Source: SFWF01 sp964599835 | GTDB lineage: Bacteria; Bacillota; Clostridia; Oscillospirales; Acutalibacteraceae | Direction of reading: 5' to 3' | Length of the DNA: 42,746 nt | Assembly (NCBI GenBank): GCA_964599835.1 | Contig: CAZRHF010000006.1 | Location: 1-42,746 of the forward strand | Part shown: positions 1-8,323 of the stretch, in pieces | How positions within the stretch are numbered: the stretch's first letter is position 1 | Layout: each line of letters opens with the position of its first letter | The notes under the pieces: model-generated | Databases searched by the model: none | The model's input: only the letters and a program-made list of their open reading frames with translations | What the model was told of the DNA's origin: nothing | Position numbers and translations under genes: made by a program

Positions 1-29
1 CTTGTGTCTGCCTATTCCACCACAGCGGC
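1..29 (-). tRNA. tRNA-Leu, 5' part only (truncated by window edge)
   Basis: Read on the minus strand from position 29, the sequence gives a seven-base acceptor strand GCCGCTG, then T8, then the D-arm pattern TGGAATAGGCAGACAC, typical of the long D-loop of bacterial tRNA-Leu. The anticodon lies beyond the window, so the isoacceptor cannot be given. A promoter with good hexamers lies immediately upstream on the same strand (40-68), which supports a transcribed tRNA start here. tRNA-Ser and tRNA-Tyr are less likely because the GGNAGACAC D-loop is the leucine form. Confidence 0.8.
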
Positions 30-39
30 GTGCTTATAA

Positions 40-68
40 ATTTTATTATATTTCTGCCTCTGTGTCAA
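40..68 (-). promoter_or_regulatory. Sigma-A promoter for the tRNA-Leu gene
   Basis: On the minus strand: TTGACA (68 to 63), 17-base spacer, TAAAAT (45 to 40). The expected transcription start falls a few bases before the tRNA 5' end at 29. Confidence 0.6.
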
Positions 69-76
69 GTGTTTTT

Positions 77-907
77 TTATAATTCATCGTACTTTTCTAT
101 ATAACTGTGCTTATTGCCGCAGTCACGGTCCCGCCAGCCGACGATAGATGCAAGGTTAACGTTATGCACGCTTCTGAAAAGGTTGTCGTCCACGGCAGGA
201 TTGACCTTTTTTATTTCTTTTATAAGTGCCTTGATCTCCTTGCGCTTGGATATTTCCTCGTTGTGCTCGCTTTCTGCCGTGAACTTGCAGGCGCACTGCA
301 AAAACCTGAGCTCGTTATAATTTGACCAGGCAATAATATCCCTTTCCTTGACCTTGTAAAGGGGTCGAATAAGCTCCATACCCTCGAAATTTGTGGACTT
401 AAGCTTGGGCAGCATTGTCTTGATCTCCGAGGCGTAGGTCATATTAAGAAGAAGGGTCTCGATCATATCGTCGAAATGATGTCCGAGGGCAATCTTATTA
501 CAGCCCAGTTCCTTTGCCTTAGCGTAAAGACAGCCCCTTCTCATTCTTGCGCAAAGATAGCAGGGCGCACCTCCCGCATCCACCACAACGTCGAAAATAT
601 TGCTTTCAAAAACGGTTACGGGTATGTTCATAAGCTCTGCGTTATACTCAATAAGCCTGCGGTTTTCCTCATTGTAGCCGGGGTCCATAACCAGAAATAC
701 AAGCTCAAAGGGATAAAGACTGTGACGGTTTAGCTCCTGCATACATTTTGCCATAAGCATACTGTCCTTGCCGCCCGAAATGCAGACTGCGATCCTGTCG
801 CCCTCTTTAATAAGCTCATACTCGTTTACCGCGCCTACAAAGTTGTTCCAGATAGCCTTTCTGAATTTTTTTATAATACTTCTTTCAATTTCCTTATAAC
901 GTTCCAT
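77..907 (-). CDS. TtcA-like PP-loop ATPase (tRNA 2-thiocytidine synthesis family)
   Basis: This 276-residue protein belongs to the TtcA/TilS-like PP-loop superfamily, whose members activate a tRNA base with ATP before sulfur or amine transfer. The PP-loop motif SGGKDS is at about residues 44-49. A CxxC pair (C116, C119) plus C205/C207 matches the cysteine layout of TtcA-type enzymes that bind an Fe-S cluster, so 2-thiolation of C32 in tRNA is the best guess; other PP-loop thiolases are possible. I chose the ATG at 907, preceded by GGAG four bases away. A longer reading from TTG at 961 would put its start inside the -35 box of the gene's own promoter. The gene lies just upstream of, and co-directional with, a tRNA-Leu. 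Confidence 0.8.
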   Translation of the reverse strand: MERYKEIERSIIKKFRKAIWNNFVGAVNEYELIKEGDRIAVCISGGKDSMLMAKCMQELNRHSLYPFELVFLVMDPGYNEENRRLIEYNAELMNIPVTVFESNIFDVVVDAGGAPCYLCARMRRGCLYAKAKELGCNKIALGHHFDDMIETLLLNMTYASEIKTMLPKLKSTNFEGMELIRPLYKVKERDIIAWSNYNELRFLQCACKFTAESEHNEEISKRKEIKALIKEIKKVNPAVDDNLFRSVHNVNLASIVGWRDRDCGNKHSYIEKYDEL

Positions 908-932
908 AATACTCCAAAACAGTTTTTTCTTT

Positions 933-961
933 ATTATATTGGTTTTATCACCATTTTTCAA
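933..961 (-). promoter_or_regulatory. Promoter for the TtcA-like gene
   Basis: On the minus strand: TTGAAA (961 to 956), 17-base spacer, TATAAT (938 to 933). Its position supports translation starting at 907 and not at the upstream TTG. Confidence 0.6.
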
Positions 962-969
962 GCAAATGC

Positions 970-998
970 TTGTAAAAGTACGAAATTAGTGGTAAAAT
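970..998 (+). promoter_or_regulatory. Promoter for yifB/comM
   Basis: TTGTAA (970-975), 17-base spacer, TAAAAT (993-998), about 30 bases upstream of the ATG at 1028. Confidence 0.5.
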
Positions 999-1027
999 AT
1001 CCGTATATGCACTGTGGGAGGCGTAAT

Positions 1028-2566
1028 ATGGTATCGAAAATCAGAAGTATAGGTATATACGGAATAGACGCCTACGACGTTCAGATACAGGCCGATATCT
1101 CACCGCGAGGTAAGACCGCCTTTGATATCGTCGGACTGCCCGATTCGGCCGTAAGAGAATCCCGTGACAGGGTCCGCGCCGCAATTAAAAACAGCGGTTA
1201 CCGTTATCCTACGGGTCATATAACCGTAAATCTTGCCCCTGCCGACGTCAGGAAAGAGGGCTCGATCTACGACCTTCCCGTACTGCTTTCCCTGCTTATC
1301 GCAGGCGGACAGATACAGCCCTCAGTCAATATGGAGGAATGTATCTTTATAGGTGAAGTTTCCCTCGACGGAAGCCTCCGCCACGTAAACGGCATTCTGG
1401 CAATGGCCATAAGCGCAAGGCAGAGCGGAATCAAAAACTTTTTCGTGCCTTCTGCCAACGCCGCCGAGGGCTCGGTCGTGGAGGGTATAAACATCTACGG
1501 CGCCGATACCATCGAGGAGGTCATCTCCCATATAACCGGCTTTACCGAGCTTCTTCCCACACCGCCCATCGATATTTCGTCGGCCGATACGGGAAGTAAG
1601 CTGTTTGATTTTTCCGAGGTCAAGGGTCAGGCCGCCGCCAAGCGCGCTTTGGAAATAGCGGCCGCGGGAGGTCATAACATACTCCTTATCGGAAGCCCGG
1701 GAGCAGGTAAAAGTATGCTTGCCAAGCGTCTTCCGACAATTCTCCCCGAAATGACCTTTGAGGAATCCATCGAAACCACCAAGATCTATTCGGTAGCAGG
1801 GGAGCTGAGCCCCGAAACGCCCCTTATAACCACCCGACCCTTCCGCTCTCCCCACCACACCGTATCGTCGCGAGGAATCTCGGGCGGAGGTACCATTCCC
1901 CGTCCCGGAGAGATATCCCTTTCCCATAACGGCGTTCTCTTTTTGGACGAGCTTCCCGAATTCGGACGCGACGTTATGGAGACTATGCGTCAGCCCCTTG
2001 AAGACGGAAAGGTTACCATATCCCGCGTAGCAGGCTCGCTGACCTATCCCAGCGCCTTCACCCTCGTAGCCGCTATGAATCCCTGTCCCTGCGGATTTTT
2101 CGGACACCCAACCCGTAAATGCATCTGCTCACCCCAAACGGTACATAAATATCTGAACCGAATTTCGGGACCTATGCTTGACCGACTGGACCTTCACATA
2201 GAGGTTCCACCCGTTGACTACGCGTCCCTTAAATCCACCGGCAAGGAGGAGACCAGCGCGGTAATACGCGAAAGGGTAGACCGTGCCCGTAAAATTCAGA
2301 ACGAGCGTTATTCAGGCACGGGAATTACCTGCAACGCGCGGCTTCTTCCGGGAATGCTTTCACAGTTCTGCGTTCTTTCGCCCGAGGCGGAGGACCTGCT
2401 CAGAACCTCCTTCGACCGTTTGGGACTTTCAGCCCGTGCCTACGACCGTATACTCAAGGTCTCCCGCACCATTGCCGATTTAGAGGGCAAGGAGATAATC
2501 GGAATTTCCCATATCGCTCAGGCAATTCAGTTCAGAAGCCTCGACCGAAAATACTGGGAAGGCTGA
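1028..2566 (+). CDS. YifB family Mg chelatase-like AAA ATPase (ComM homologue)
   Basis: The protein is 512 residues, the usual length for the YifB/ComM family. The N-terminal part resembles a Lon-like S5-fold domain (about 10-165). The AAA+ Mg-chelatase-type domain follows, with Walker A GSPGAGKS at 222-229 and Walker B ending in LDE at 306-308. A CPCG-containing segment typical of the family follows the sensor region, and a C-terminal chelatase-type domain ends the protein. In Vibrio, ComM is a hexameric helicase that promotes branch migration during natural transformation; here that role is inferred from family only. The ATG at 1028 is chosen because GGGAGG lies six bases upstream; an upstream in-frame start at 989 overlaps the predicted promoter and lacks an RBS. 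Confidence 0.92.
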   Translation: MVSKIRSIGIYGIDAYDVQIQADISPRGKTAFDIVGLPDSAVRESRDRVRAAIKNSGYRYPTGHITVNLAPADVRKEGSIYDLPVLLSLLIAGGQIQPSVNMEECIFIGEVSLDGSLRHVNGILAMAISARQSGIKNFFVPSANAAEGSVVEGINIYGADTIEEVISHITGFTELLPTPPIDISSADTGSKLFDFSEVKGQAAAKRALEIAAAGGHNILLIGSPGAGKSMLAKRLPTILPEMTFEESIETTKIYSVAGELSPETPLITTRPFRSPHHTVSSRGISGGGTIPRPGEISLSHNGVLFLDELPEFGRDVMETMRQPLEDGKVTISRVAGSLTYPSAFTLVAAMNPCPCGFFGHPTRKCICSPQTVHKYLNRISGPMLDRLDLHIEVPPVDYASLKSTGKEETSAVIRERVDRARKIQNERYSGTGITCNARLLPGMLSQFCVLSPEAEDLLRTSFDRLGLSARAYDRILKVSRTIADLEGKEIIGISHIAQAIQFRSLDRKYWEG

Positions 2567-2573
2567 CAACCGA

Positions 2574-2603
2574 TTGACAAAACGGACATATCTGTAGTAT
2601 AAT
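2574..2603 (+). promoter_or_regulatory. Consensus promoter of the exopolysaccharide control operon
   Basis: TTGACA (2574-2579) and TATAAT (2598-2603) with an 18-base spacer. Both hexamers are perfect consensus, so strong constitutive transcription of 2645-6762 is expected unless a repressor acts. Confidence 0.75.
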
Positions 2604-2644
2604 AACTGAATAAGATTCCGAAAATAATTATTAGGAGAATCGTT

Positions 2645-3364
2645 ATGGAAGACAACAAAACCACAGGAATAGGCCACATAGACCTGGTGCAGTTGCTTTT
2701 CGCCCTTCTCAGAAAATGGGTACTCATTTTCTGTTCGGGAGCGGTGGCTGCGGCTGTAGCCTTTTCCTACGCGAACTTTTGCATCACACCCCTTTACAGA
2801 GCAAGATCCACTATGCTGGTCGACCTGCGAAACAGTGTTCACGATGACCTTTCGGCCGAGCAGGTAAATATTGCGGAGAAGTACGTCACCACCTTCGCCT
2901 ATATTATGAAGACCAATACTGTTCTCGAACCGGTCATAGAAGAGCTTGATCTCGATGAGACCGCATCTACGCTTGCTTCAAAGCTTCAGGTATCTCCTGT
3001 AAGCGATACTCTGCTTATCAAGATCTCCATCGACCATCCCGATCAGGGACTTGCCCTGCAGATAATAAAACTGCTGGTTAAAAGGGCACCTGAGATCATA
3101 AATCAGCGAATTACCTCAGGCTATATTATCGAGATCGAGACCCCCACCGTTTCGGGAGGTCCCGTATCGCCCAACATTTCCAGATACACCTTTATGGGCG
3201 GAGCGGTCGGTGCCTTTATGGCTGCGGCGGTAGTGGTGGTAGTTTTCATTATGAACAACCGCGTAAAATCTATCGGCGACCTTCAGAACTATACCGAGCT
3301 TCCCGTGCTGGGCGTTATTCCCACCATCCAGAAGAACGATTCGAAAAGCAAAGGAGGGGCCTAA
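2645..3364 (+). CDS. Wzz/YveK-type polysaccharide chain-length regulator and kinase adaptor
   Basis: This 239-residue membrane protein has the Gram-positive CpsC/YveK/CapA layout: a short cytoplasmic N-terminus, TM1 at about 27-50, an extracellular Wzz-type domain with a conserved PLYRARSTM segment near 54-62, TM2 at about 186-208 and a cytoplasmic tail of about 30 residues. In this family the tail activates the partner tyrosine kinase, here encoded three bases downstream. The complex controls exopolysaccharide or capsule chain length. AGGAG lies seven bases before the ATG. Confidence 0.88.
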   Translation: MEDNKTTGIGHIDLVQLLFALLRKWVLIFCSGAVAAAVAFSYANFCITPLYRARSTMLVDLRNSVHDDLSAEQVNIAEKYVTTFAYIMKTNTVLEPVIEELDLDETASTLASKLQVSPVSDTLLIKISIDHPDQGLALQIIKLLVKRAPEIINQRITSGYIIEIETPTVSGGPVSPNISRYTFMGGAVGAFMAAAVVVVVFIMNNRVKSIGDLQNYTELPVLGVIPTIQKNDSKSKGGA

Positions 3365-3367
3365 GGT

Positions 3368-4102
3368 ATGTTTAAAAAGAAAAAACACCGCAGCAGCGAC
3401 GGCTTCGAGGTCCTGACCTCAAATTCTCCCTTCGCCTACAGCGAGGCCTTCAAGTCGCTCCGTACCAATCTCGAATTTGTCTCCTCTACCGATAACTGTA
3501 AGACCATTATGATGGCAAGTGCCCTTTCGGGAGAGGGTAAGACCACCGTCTCCATAAACCTTGCCATTGCTCTGGCGCAGGACGGTAAAAAGGTGCTTCT
3601 TTGCGACTGCGACCTCAGAAAACCCAAGGTACAGCGTTACCTTCGCATCAAGCACTCCTCGGAATTCGGCGTTTCCACCGTCCTCAGCGGTAATACCGAG
3701 ATCGACAGTGCCGTCGGCTTTGTTGAAGAGCTTGGGATCTACGTTATGCTTTCGGGTCCCACTCCTCCCAATCCTTCCGAGCTTCTCGCCTCCGACAATT
3801 CCAGACGTATGTTCGAAGAGCTTAAGACCCGCTTTGACTACATCATCTGCGATACTCCTCCCGTCGCCATCGTGGCCGACACAATGGCCTTCAGTAAGTA
3901 TATGGACGGTACCATCTTTGTGGTTCGTCAAAACTACGCTACCAGGACCCAGATAACCGAAGGCATTGAAAAGCTTAAGGCTGTCGGAACCAACGTGCTG
4001 GGCGCAGTTCTCAACAATTACGACTCTAAGGTCGATAATAACTACAAATACGATAAGTACTATAATTACAGGTCTTATTATGCCTACGGTTACGACAAAT
4101 AA
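3368..4102 (+). CDS. Bacterial tyrosine kinase (BY-kinase), CpsD/YwqD type
   Basis: This 244-residue cytoplasmic autokinase of capsule and EPS systems works with the Wzz-type protein encoded just upstream. It shows Walker A SGEGKTT at 54-60, the diagnostic Walker A' LLCDCDLRKP near 77-86 and Walker B DYIICDTPP. The extreme C-terminus is a tyrosine cluster with about nine Tyr in the last 20 residues, the usual autophosphorylation site. That tail overlaps the start of the next gene, a PHP-type phosphatase, in another frame. In the family, cycles of phosphorylation and dephosphorylation of this cluster control polymer export. Confidence 0.92.
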   Translation: MFKKKKHRSSDGFEVLTSNSPFAYSEAFKSLRTNLEFVSSTDNCKTIMMASALSGEGKTTVSINLAIALAQDGKKVLLCDCDLRKPKVQRYLRIKHSSEFGVSTVLSGNTEIDSAVGFVEELGIYVMLSGPTPPNPSELLASDNSRRMFEELKTRFDYIICDTPPVAIVADTMAFSKYMDGTIFVVRQNYATRTQITEGIEKLKAVGTNVLGAVLNNYDSKVDNNYKYDKYYNYRSYYAYGYDK

Positions 4103-4802
4103 TCAGCTCGGTGCCGATATTCATACACATATCTTGCCCGGAATAGACGACGGAGCAGAAAATATCGAGGCCGCCATAAGGCTTATTGCGGCCGAAGAGG
4201 AAATGGGCGTTACAGATATTGCTTTAACGCCTCATTTTCGTATGTCCGAAACCCCTTTGGACGATTTTTTATCTGCCCGAAACGCATCTTTCGAGGCGCT
4301 TTTGCAAACACTAAAGGAAAAGGAACTTTTCCCCGAAATGCGCTTTCATCTCGGAGCCGAGGTGCGTTACGACCCCAACCTTATTCATCTTGATATAGGC
4401 CGACTTTGCATAGGAAACAGCTCCTACCTTTTGTTGGAGCCTACGGGAAACATTCCGTTCAATTTTGAAAACACCGTCAGTTTTATGCTTTCCAGAGGCA
4501 TCACCCCCATAATCGCCCATATAGAACGGTACGATTACCTTCTGCGTGATCCCGGTTTTTTAGAAAGACTTATCGACAGCGGGGCGGTTCTTCAGTGCAA
4601 CGCCTCGGCGGTCTGCGGAAAAAACAGATCTTCTACGGCGGTAAAGCTTATAAAGCGCGGTTTTGTTGACCTTATCGCGTCCGATTGCCACAGTATCGAC
4701 CGCCGTCCCCCAAATCTGTCTTACGCTTATAAAAAGATAAAAAAAGAAAGCGGAACCCTTATAAGAAACTCCATCCGCATCGTAAACGATCAGCTTATCT
4801 GA
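4080..4802 (+). CDS. CpsB/YwqE-type PHP-domain tyrosine phosphatase
   Basis: The 240-residue protein carries the PHP metal-binding motif DIHTHILPGIDDGA near residues 13-26, further His/Glu ligands in LGAEVRYD and IIAHIERYDY, and a C-terminal SDCHS. This is the manganese-dependent phosphatase family that dephosphorylates BY-kinases. The ATG at 4080 lies inside the end of the kinase gene (23-base overlap, other frame), suggesting translational coupling; longer in-frame starts would only read through kinase-coding DNA. No strong RBS precedes the start, consistent with coupling. Confidence 0.9.
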   Translation: MPTVTTNNQLGADIHTHILPGIDDGAENIEAAIRLIAAEEEMGVTDIALTPHFRMSETPLDDFLSARNASFEALLQTLKEKELFPEMRFHLGAEVRYDPNLIHLDIGRLCIGNSSYLLLEPTGNIPFNFENTVSFMLSRGITPIIAHIERYDYLLRDPGFLERLIDSGAVLQCNASAVCGKNRSSTAVKLIKRGFVDLIASDCHSIDRRPPNLSYAYKKIKKESGTLIRNSIRIVNDQLI

Positions 4803-4824
4803 TCCTGAGAAATTCGGAGGCTTT

Positions 4825-6762
4825 ATGTTTAAATCATCCTTTTTGAGACGTGCAACCCTCGTATTGATAGACCTTTTATGCTTCGCTGCCGTCTTCTTTG
4901 CGTCATTCGTTATTTCAGAATATTTTTCTCAAAGCAGTGTGCGTCTTGAAAACGCAGGAAGCTATTGGCTTACGGGCTCAATTTTCGGAGGAATGCTCTT
5001 TTTATGCCGCATTATAACGTCGGTATATACCAACGTGTGGCGCTATGCAAACTCCAAGGCCTATCTCACCATGGTGTTTTCTGATGCGGTGGGTGGAGTC
5101 GCTTCCATAATTATTTCCCACGCCCTCGACGGTTATTCACTTTATATGGGCGTCTGGCAGAGCCTTTCGGTAGTTGCGATCTTCTGTCTGCTTACCCTGA
5201 CCCTTCGCTTCGGTTATCAGCAGTTCTACAGGCATTTTAACCTGAACCTCGACTATCTGAACAAGATCGGCGTTGCCATAGTCGGAGCAGGACAGGTCGG
5301 AACCCTCCTTGCCGAAGAGCTTAAGTACAACTCCAATTCCCACTACCGTCCTATATGCTTTATCGACAAAAGAGCCGATAAAATAGGCGGTAAGATCTCT
5401 GATATCAAGGTCTATAAAGAGGACGAGGACGTTATCTCGAAAATTAAAGACCTTCCCATTCAGGAAATCTTTATTGCCCTGCCGAATATTGACGGAAAGA
5501 CCGCGGCAGAGCTTCTTGAATTTTACTCGCAGACCGGCTGTAAGGTCAAGCTTTACGACTTCCCCATAAATCAGGTCGACGACGAGGAGCAGTCCAAACG
5601 TGTTGTCCGTAACTTCAAAATAGAAGACCTTCTGTTCAGAAATGCCCTTAAAATAAGCGATTCGGGAATGGACAACTACTACCGCGGAAAGACCGTTCTC
5701 GTAACGGGCGGCGGCGGTTCTATCGGCAGCGAGATCTGCCGTCAGATAGCCAGACGCAAGCCGAAAAAGCTTATTATTCTTGATATTTATGAGAACAATG
5801 CCTACGAAATTCAGCAGGAGCTCACCCGTAGATATAAAGAGCGTCTGGACCTCTCGGTAGAGATCGCCTCGGTCAGAGAGCCTGACCGCATCGACGCAAT
5901 CGTAGACTACTACCGTCCTCAGATAATCTTCCACGCCGCTGCTCATAAACACGTTCCCTTAATGGAGCACAGCGGTTGCGAGGCGATAAAAAATAACGTT
6001 CTCGGAACCTATAACGTTGCCAATGCGGCCGAAAAATTCGGCGTTGAAAAGTTCATTCTTATCTCTACCGATAAGGCCGTAAACCCCACCAACATTATGG
6101 GCGCCTCCAAGCGTCTTTGCGAAATGGTGGTTCAGTGCCGTACCGATAGCGATACGACCTTTGCCTGCGTTCGTTTCGGTAACGTCCTCGGCTCAAACGG
6201 CTCGGTCATCCCCCTCTTCAGAAATCAGATCGAGAAGGGCGGCCCCATTACTATTACCGATAAACGAATCATTCGCTACTTTATGACCATTCCCGAAGCC
6301 TCACAGCTTGTTATGGAGGCCGGCTTTATGGCCGAAAGGGGAGAGCTTTTCGTTCTCGATATGGGAAAACCCGTCAAGATAATCGACCTTGCCGAAAGTA
6401 TGGTAAAGCTTTCGGGATACGTTCCCTATAAGGATATCGATATTGTTGAGGTAGGTCTCCGTCCGGGCGAAAAGCTTTACGAGGAGCTTCTTATAAAAAC
6501 CGAGGATCTCGACAAAACCAAGAACAACCTTATCTTTATCGAGCGCGATCGTCCCTTCACCCGTAAGGAGGTCGAGGACAAGCTGGTAATTCTTAAAAAT
6601 GCCGTGGCCGACTCCAAGACTGCCGTCAACTCCTGCAAGATAAAGAAAGCTATGAAGCTGGTCGTTCCGACCTATCACGACCCCGAGGAGGTCAACTGCA
6701 AGGCTGACGAGTCGGAGGAAATGAAAAATTCAAAAGAGGTAACCGAAACGGTGAACGCTTGA
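4825..6762 (+). CDS. CapD/FlaA1-type nucleotide-sugar 4,6-dehydratase, membrane-anchored
   Basis: This is a 645-residue protein of the long WbpM/CapD/PglF type. Four predicted membrane helices occupy about residues 10-130, followed by a CoA-binding-like Rossmann region with GAGQVG near 153-158. The catalytic SDR domain has TGGGGSIG at 294-301 and an SxxK-type site STDK (414-417) with MGASK at 425-429, Met standing where classical SDRs have Tyr, as is usual in this family. These enzymes typically convert UDP-GlcNAc to a 4-keto-6-deoxy sugar that starts a glycan. GGAGG precedes the ATG. It is the last gene of the module; the usual glycosyltransferases do not follow. Confidence 0.88.
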   Translation: MFKSSFLRRATLVLIDLLCFAAVFFASFVISEYFSQSSVRLENAGSYWLTGSIFGGMLFLCRIITSVYTNVWRYANSKAYLTMVFSDAVGGVASIIISHALDGYSLYMGVWQSLSVVAIFCLLTLTLRFGYQQFYRHFNLNLDYLNKIGVAIVGAGQVGTLLAEELKYNSNSHYRPICFIDKRADKIGGKISDIKVYKEDEDVISKIKDLPIQEIFIALPNIDGKTAAELLEFYSQTGCKVKLYDFPINQVDDEEQSKRVVRNFKIEDLLFRNALKISDSGMDNYYRGKTVLVTGGGGSIGSEICRQIARRKPKKLIILDIYENNAYEIQQELTRRYKERLDLSVEIASVREPDRIDAIVDYYRPQIIFHAAAHKHVPLMEHSGCEAIKNNVLGTYNVANAAEKFGVEKFILISTDKAVNPTNIMGASKRLCEMVVQCRTDSDTTFACVRFGNVLGSNGSVIPLFRNQIEKGGPITITDKRIIRYFMTIPEASQLVMEAGFMAERGELFVLDMGKPVKIIDLAESMVKLSGYVPYKDIDIVEVGLRPGEKLYEELLIKTEDLDKTKNNLIFIERDRPFTRKEVEDKLVILKNAVADSKTAVNSCKIKKAMKLVVPTYHDPEEVNCKADESEEMKNSKEVTETVNA

Positions 6763-6764
6763 TT

Positions 6765-7391
6765 ATGAAAATATGTTATATCATAGGGGCAGGGGATCTG
6801 CCCCTGCTTTATATCAGAGAAGGCGGTCTTGTTATAGCTGCCGACGGTGGGCTTGACCGACTTGGCGAAATAATTCCCGACCTTGTTGTTGGCGATTTTG
6901 ATTCTGCCGTCACCCCACCTCCCGAAAATGCAGTTATACTGCCGATAGAAAAGGACGTAACCGATATGCGTTATGCCGCCGATATGGGGCTGGAAAACGG
7001 ATGCGATACCTTCATCCTTTACGGAGGCACAGGGGGACGGGCAGACCACACCTTCGCAAACTACTCGCTTCTTTGCTATCTTGCCGAAAAAGGAAAGAGG
7101 GCATACCTTTTGGGTGACGGCTTTATAACCACCGCTGTAAATAACGGCGGTATCAAGCTCCGTGGCGAGGTCGGAAATACCCTTTCGGTATTTTCGGCAG
7201 GGGACAGGGCAGAAGGGGTAACCCTCAAAGGCCTAAAATATCCGCTGAGCGATCATACACTGACCTTTTCCGACCCTCTCGGTGTCAGCAACTCCTTTAT
7301 CGGGCGTGAGGCAGAAATTTCGGTAAAAAGCGGAACCCTGCTTATTATGTGGGAAGAAAAAAATGTAAAGGAATTTATTGACAAGCTTTAA
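6765..7391 (+). CDS. thiN: Thiamine pyrophosphokinase
   Basis: The 208-residue protein transfers pyrophosphate from ATP to thiamine, giving TPP. Family motifs are present in order: AADGGLDRL, VGDFDS, EKDVTDM and GGTGGRADHTFAN, followed by the C-terminal TPK beta domain. The ATG at 6765 lies just after the stop of the CapD-type gene; a TTG at 6759 is the alternative but overlaps that stop. A GGTGA about 11 bases upstream is a weak RBS. Immediately downstream come a TPP riboswitch and the thiamine transporter, so uptake and activation of thiamine are grouped. Confidence 0.92.
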   Translation: MKICYIIGAGDLPLLYIREGGLVIAADGGLDRLGEIIPDLVVGDFDSAVTPPPENAVILPIEKDVTDMRYAADMGLENGCDTFILYGGTGGRADHTFANYSLLCYLAEKGKRAYLLGDGFITTAVNNGGIKLRGEVGNTLSVFSAGDRAEGVTLKGLKYPLSDHTLTFSDPLGVSNSFIGREAEISVKSGTLLIMWEEKNVKEFIDKL

Positions 7392-7406
7392 AAAAGGTTG
7401 TATAAT
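7378..7406 (+). promoter_or_regulatory. Perfect-consensus promoter driving the TPP riboswitch-thiT transcript
   Basis: TTGACA (7378-7383), 17-base spacer, TATAAT (7401-7406). It overlaps the last codons and stop of thiN, so the riboswitch transcript starts about 25 bases before the aptamer and thiN itself is not under riboswitch control. Confidence 0.75.
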
Positions 7407-7437
7407 TCTCTTGCCGAACAGAAAATTTAATAATTTA

Positions 7438-7516
7438 ATCAGGGGTGCCGAAAGGCTGAGATAAGTTTAACTTAAACCCTTTAACCTGATATGGATAATG
7501 CCGTCGTAGGGAGATT
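7438..7516 (+). ncRNA. TPP riboswitch (THI element)
   Basis: The aptamer shows the hallmark blocks in order: GGGGTGC near 7442, GGCTGAGA near 7454, ACCCTTTAACCTGAT near 7476-7490, GGATAATGCC near 7493 and GTAGGGAG near 7506-7513. It precedes thiT. Binding of TPP is expected to favour the terminator at 7536-7568 and stop transcription when thiamine is plentiful. Confidence 0.95.
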
Positions 7517-7535
7517 ATATTCTAGATGATTTTTT

Positions 7536-7568
7536 ACCGCACGGACTATTTCTGTGCGGTAATTTTTT
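7536..7568 (+). terminator. Riboswitch-controlled attenuator ahead of thiT
   Basis: A 10-base-pair stem (7536-7545 with 7551-7560, one G-U pair), five-base loop, then AATTTTTT. It lies between the TPP aptamer and the thiT start, as expected for the expression platform. Confidence 0.85.
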
Positions 7569-7645
7569 ATCTGATGAGTAAATTTTTCTTATGGCCAAAG
7601 AAAGGTTTCGCTCTCCGACAGATAAAGGAAAGGAGAAACCTTAAA

Positions 7646-8209
7646 ATGAAAAAAGCAAACGTTAAAAAGCTGGCAATAAGCGCAATGCTCATAGCCCTTT
7701 CGGCTGTCCTCAGCCTTATAAAGGTCTGGCCGATGCCCTTGGGCGGAAGTATAACCCTCCTCAGTATGGTTCCCGTAACCTTAATTTCGGTTATGTTCGG
7801 GGTACCGTGGGGTCTGTTTTCCTCCTTTGTCTATGCCCTTGTTCAGATAGGTCTTGGCCTCGGCGAAATGATGAGCTGGGGAATGGATGCAAGGCTTTGG
7901 ATAGGCTGTCTGGTATTCGACTATCTTGTAGCCTATACGGCTCTGGGTCTCGGCGGACTTTTCCGCAAAAAAGGCGCGGTCGGAATAGTTGGCGGCATCA
8001 GCATCGCTCTGGTACTGCGGTTTATAAGCCACTTTATTTCGGGATGCATTTTCTTCGATATCTGGAGTCCCTGGGACAACCCATATATCTACTCGATATG
8101 CTATAACGGATTTTATATGCTCCCCGAGCTTATCCTCACCGTCGCCGCTATGATGATCCTTGTAAAAACAAGCACGGTAAAGCGTCTTAGCGATATGGTA
8201 AACGGATAA
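7646..8209 (+). CDS. thiT: ThiT, thiamine-specific S component of an ECF transporter
   Basis: This 187-residue integral membrane protein has about six hydrophobic helices and an ALSAVLS segment near residue 15-25, of the YuaJ/ThiT family (usual length about 180-190). It binds thiamine with very high affinity and needs the shared ECF ATPases and T component, which are not in this window. Assignment is supported by the TPP riboswitch directly upstream. I chose the ATG at 7646, preceded by AAAGGAG; the longer open frame from 7526 runs through the attenuator hairpin and is not coding. Confidence 0.92.
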   Translation: MKKANVKKLAISAMLIALSAVLSLIKVWPMPLGGSITLLSMVPVTLISVMFGVPWGLFSSFVYALVQIGLGLGEMMSWGMDARLWIGCLVFDYLVAYTALGLGGLFRKKGAVGIVGGISIALVLRFISHFISGCIFFDIWSPWDNPYIYSICYNGFYMLPELILTVAAMMILVKTSTVKRLSDMVNG

Positions 8210-8246
8210 AATTACAAAAAATCGGCATATATCCTCCGTAAAAACC

Positions 8247-8274
8247 TTGAAATTTAAAAAATCGGTGATATAAT
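8247..8274 (+). promoter_or_regulatory. Promoter of the first SipW-type surface protein gene
   Basis: TTGAAA (8247-8252), 16-base spacer, TATAAT (8269-8274), about 50 bases before the ATG at 8324. Confidence 0.6.
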
Positions 8275-8323
8275 GGATTCAAGTAGCAAAACTGTTACAA
8301 TAAGTTTTCAGGAGGAAAAATCA

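Noticed and set aside
908..961. Longer TtcA-like protein from TTG 961
   Set aside because: The TTG lies in the -35 box of a good promoter for this gene, and the ATG at 907 has a GGAG at proper spacing.
1322..2107. 261-codon minus-strand frame inside yifB/comM
   Set aside because: Shadow of the ComM coding sequence; the plus strand has the full AAA+ motif set.
3966..4079. Upstream extension of the PHP phosphatase
   Set aside because: The extra 38 residues are out-of-frame translation of the kinase C-terminus and precede the PHP motif with unrelated sequence.
5137..5952. 271-codon minus-strand frame inside the CapD-type gene
   Set aside because: Shadow frame without RBS; the plus strand carries the Rossmann motifs.
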